This document shows, piece by piece, positions 61,925-64,000 of a DNA stretch of 64,000 bases. Position numbers and translations under genes: made by a program. Within the stretch, counting starts at the first letter, position 1; every line of letters begins with the position of its first letter. This DNA is from Calothrix sp. PCC 7716. Lineage in GTDB: Bacteria; Cyanobacteriota; Cyanobacteriia; Cyanobacteriales; Nostocaceae. The stretch is taken from the NCBI RefSeq assembly GCF_019977735.1, contig NZ_AP025018.1:6576580-6640579 (forward strand), in the 5' to 3' direction. Under the pieces are notes generated by a model. That model was not told the origin of the DNA. It saw nothing but the letters and a program-made list of their open reading frames with translations, and did not search any database.

Positions 61925-62087
61925 CTTTAATTTTGAATTTTCCCGGTATAGGGACATGTTCATGTCTCGCCCGTGAAATGTTCATGTCCGAAGGAAATTG
62001 ATAATTTATCTACGACAATGTTCATGTCTCGCCCGTGAAATGTTCACCCAGTGTACGCTTATGTAATTTGAGCGGCAGCGAGTGGCG
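61925..62087. repeat. Dispersed inverted-repeat element, copy 3 (rearranged)
   Basis: TAATTTTGAATTTTCCC and AGGGACATG match the right part of the element at 34252-34479; TCTACGACAATG, CAGTGTACG and AATTTGAGCGGCAGCGAGTG match the reverse complement of its left part. An internal duplication ATGTCTCGCCCGTGAAATGT occurs twice. No gene lies in 61843-62104. Confidence 0.65.
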
Positions 62088-62104
62088 CCAATCATAGTAA
62101 TGCT

Positions 62105-63061
62105 TTAACTATAACCATTTTCAGATGCTATTAATTCTAAAATATCGCGAGGCGTTTGTGGATTTACGGTAAGAGCCATATTTATAAAGTAATCATTTTT
62201 AGCGGCTAAAGCTCTAAGAATATGTGACGGTGTTTTTTTATTAGCACCAATTATTGATAAAACTGATTCACATTCATCTTTTGCTAACAGTTCTAAAGTC
62301 TTTATGTTAACGTTTGGGTTTCCTGCAATCACTTCTCTAAGATGTCTAGACTTGCTTTTAGCTAGTGAGTTTAATGTTTCTTCTGATGTATTTGTATTGC
62401 TAGCAACACCAATGCGAATTTTGGAGTTTTTATCTTGAGCTAATAATGATAAAATATTCTTGGGTGTGTTAATATTTCTAGCAGTTGCTTCACGCACTTT
62501 ATTATTTTCATCAAATGCTAATTTTTCTAAAATATGACCAGGTGTATTTTCGTTCGCTGCAACATTAGCTCGCACATCTGGGTTATCATCGTTTAAACAT
62601 TGTTCTAATAAAAATGATGATTTTATTCCATAAGCAGCAGATTTACGAATTGATATATCATTATTATTTGCTCCCCATTCTTCAAAGAATAATGGAACAT
62701 TATCCATCCCAAAAATTGTATAATTATCTAAACTAGTGTTATAAACTTCCTCAAGAAAGTAAGGATGTTCTAAAAGTATTAAACTCAAACTAACATTGTT
62801 TAACACCTCAACAGGAAACAAATTAAATAGCTCTTTTAATATATCTGGTGGTGTATTGGGGTTTTTAGCAATCTTGCAGAGAATACTTTTCGACTTCTTA
62901 TACTGCGGCGGCATTTCTTCCGAGCTTAAGTTCGCATCATAAAGCGAGTATATAAATTCTGATTTTTGTTTTAACGCTAACTCTCGCAGAACTTCTGCTG
63001 GTGTGTTCTCGTCTAATAGTAATTCCATATTGTTGCTCTTTTTAGGCGCCGTCACAATCAT
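62105..63061 (-). CDS. Leucine-rich-repeat-variant (LRV) protein, smaller paralogue
   Basis: 318 residues of LRV units: DENTPAEVLRELA at the start, then KNPNTPPDILKELF, AANENTPGHILEKLAFDENN, ASNTNTSEETLNSLAKSK, AGNPNVNIKTLELLAKDE and VNPQTPRDILELIASENG. The unit consensus N-P-N-T-P--IL--LA-D----VR--VA matches the protein at 53955-55925, and both share an inner segment FPVEVLNNVSLSLILLEHP (compare NPVFPLLVLENPHFF). It is a superhelical scaffold with no catalytic domain. Copy B of the dispersed 60-bp repeat lies just upstream of its start. Confidence 0.8.
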   Translation of the reverse strand: MIVTAPKKSNNMELLLDENTPAEVLRELALKQKSEFIYSLYDANLSSEEMPPQYKKSKSILCKIAKNPNTPPDILKELFNLFPVEVLNNVSLSLILLEHPYFLEEVYNTSLDNYTIFGMDNVPLFFEEWGANNNDISIRKSAAYGIKSSFLLEQCLNDDNPDVRANVAANENTPGHILEKLAFDENNKVREATARNINTPKNILSLLAQDKNSKIRIGVASNTNTSEETLNSLAKSKSRHLREVIAGNPNVNIKTLELLAKDECESVLSIIGANKKTPSHILRALAAKNDYFINMALTVNPQTPRDILELIASENGYS

Positions 63062-63091
63062 ACATGAACAACGCGCGTCTTTCTCATTTAA

Positions 63092-63166
63092 AGACGTTGT
63101 TGAAAGGTTATTTGTGATTTTTTTGAGTTAGCAGTATTTTTCTGATGTGACGCCAATACCTCTTAA
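63092..63166. repeat. Dispersed about 60-bp repeat, copy B
   Basis: GGTTATTTGTGATTTTTTTG, then AGTTAGCAGTATTTTTCTGA and TACCTCTT, matching the copies at 56086 and 60282. It lies in the promoter region of the LRV gene at 62105. The remainder of 63062-63419 contains no supported gene. Confidence 0.6.
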
Positions 63167-63419
63167 AGTTATAAATGTAAATTTATATACTATATTCCAT
63201 CATGAGTATTGAGAAGCATCTGTAAACGCTGTTGGGATTATACGGACTGTTTTTATTTTAAATATAAGCATAAATTTATACTAATTTTGGAAATTAGTAC
63301 CGTATATACGACTAAATTTGTATGTGAGTCCGGCGTATAGTAAGCGTGATTAGTATAGATGCGACTTTACAGGCGCCAGTTCTAAACTAGTAGTTCACAT
63401 AACAAAAACATTAATTATC

Positions 63420-63833
63420 ATGTTACTAACTACTACCAACTCGGCTAAACACAAAGGCGCCTCGTCTCACTCTCTCAATTGGGATAATTTGAAGGATGCT
63501 TTACGTCCAAAAATAACCTATAGTCCAATCTTTGCTGCAATTGGTGGTGATGTACAAGCTGGTGTTTTTCTCTCATATGCTTATTACTGGACATTGAAAA
63601 CTAATGAACCATTAGGTTGGTTTAGTAAAACTAAGGAAGAATGGTTCAACGAAACTCAACTAACAAGGCGCCAGCTTGATACAATTGTTCAGCGTCTCGT
63701 TGGTTTGGAGCTTATATCTATTAAATATGATGGCGTACCTCGTAGAATTTTTTATCAATTAAATAAGGAAGCTATTGTTGATGCTATCTCTCGCTACTTA
63801 GAGTCGAGTGCTGAAGCCGATATCAGAATTTGA
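63420..63833 (+). CDS. Winged-helix replication-associated-like protein
   Basis: 137 residues. ITYSPIFAAIGGDVQAGVFL, SYAYYWTLKTNEPLGWFSKT, then WFNETQLTRRQLDTIVQRLV, LELISIKYDGVPRRIFYQL. The W-F-x-KT...T-L-x-R-RQ-x-x...L-I-x-x-x-x-G-x-P-R-R-x-F-Y-x-L pattern is common in the winged-helix N-domain of phage and plasmid replication-organiser or primosome-related proteins. It is short, ending soon after the wing, so it may be the DNA-binding module alone. ATG 63420 is followed by a Ser/Thr/Lys-rich lead. A perfect 14-bp inverted repeat lies 43 bp downstream. Confidence 0.65.
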   Translation: MLLTTTNSAKHKGASSHSLNWDNLKDALRPKITYSPIFAAIGGDVQAGVFLSYAYYWTLKTNEPLGWFSKTKEEWFNETQLTRRQLDTIVQRLVGLELISIKYDGVPRRIFYQLNKEAIVDAISRYLESSAEADIRI

Positions 63834-63875
63834 TTAGAACATTATTACTGGTTAACGATTATAGAATTTAGTTTA

Positions 63876-63923
63876 ATTAGGGTGCGTTTGTGTCCCTAAA
63901 AATGCTTTTAAACGCACCCTAAT
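63876..63923. terminator. Perfect 14-bp inverted repeat downstream of the last gene
   Basis: ATTAGGGTGCGTTT (63876-63889) and AAACGCACCCTAAT (63910-63923) with a 20-base loop. The position after a gene suggests a transcript end, but no T-run follows; it could instead be a small palindromic element. The loop repeats part of the arm (GTCCCTAAAAATGC). Confidence 0.45.
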
Positions 63924-64000
63924 AATTGTGTTGTCGAAGCGCCTTATAAGCATAAAAATCATTTTCAAGTATCGAAGTTAACATCAAAATCAATACCGAG

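Noticed and set aside
1-64000. tRNA or rRNA genes
   Set aside because: I saw no cloverleaf with a TTCGAATC-type arm and acceptor stem, and no rRNA signature.

Overview
The window reads as part of a large plasmid of a filamentous cyanobacterium (Nostocales-like). The evidence is a CyRepA1/DUF3854-type replication protein, a ParA-ParB pair, a second ParB-like protein, TPR-CHAT and kinase-TPR proteins, a PEP-CTERM-like protein, the C-terminal remnant of a cyanobacterial filamentous haemagglutinin, and the N-terminal YDAV(L) signature of cyanobacterial HEAT-type proteins. The DNA is AT-rich. There is no obvious rRNA or tRNA and no housekeeping metabolism. The usual cyanobacterial HIP1 octamer was not seen; GGCGCC (often CAGGCGCC) and GCGCGC are instead strikingly abundant.

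Layout. 1-2.3 kb: a small HTH-like gene under a perfect palindrome, a structured non-coding stretch, and gene remnants (an antirepressor-like gene broken by a 101-bp insertion with a 7-bp target duplication; the C-terminus of a C5 DNA methyltransferase). 2.3-13.5 kb: three CRISPR arrays, all read towards lower coordinates, two of them with the same 346-bp leader, and no cas gene anywhere in the window. Between the first and second arrays is a translationally coupled operon of a Tn554-like trio (two tyrosine recombinases and a TnpC-like protein) plus a DnaB-type helicase. A transposon-end-like cluster of short repeats lies next to the second array. 13.9-17.7 kb: secreted proteins, a PEP-CTERM-like protein and a secreted thermonuclease. 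18.6-25.7 kb: replication block with CopG-like ribbon-helix-helix (RHH) genes, stacked hairpins, CyRepA1 and a ParB-like gene. 26-33.8 kb: kinase-TPR, an RHH gene with a textbook -1 frameshift signal, a candidate small RNA unit, and a helicase head to head with an OB-like protein. 34.5-41 kb: ParAB, TPR-CHAT and its broken copies. 41.5-44.3 kb: a coiled-coil protein and small regulators. 44.7-52.8 kb: a four-gene, tightly coupled operon with DrmA-like helicase and DrmB-like DUF1998 proteins, i.e. a DISARM-like defence module with no methyltransferase and no drmC. 53-64 kb: LRV and HEAT-like repeat proteins, a P-loop protein, an HD hydrolase, a DUF4231/SLATT-like membrane protein, a tiny Cys-rich secreted peptide, and several gene fragments.

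How it fits together. CyRepA1, DnaB and ParAB supply replication and partition, and the RHH proteins next to rep are plausible copy-number regulators. CRISPR arrays, the DISARM-like operon, TPR-CHAT, SLATT-like and kinase genes suggest a defence and signalling plasmid. Numerous fragments duplicated from genes elsewhere in the window, several joined at GGCGCC, show frequent internal recombination. The Tn554-like and DISARM-like blocks carry far fewer GGCGCC sites than their neighbours, which suggests later arrival. All functional calls rest on sequence features and remembered family signatures; no database search was run.
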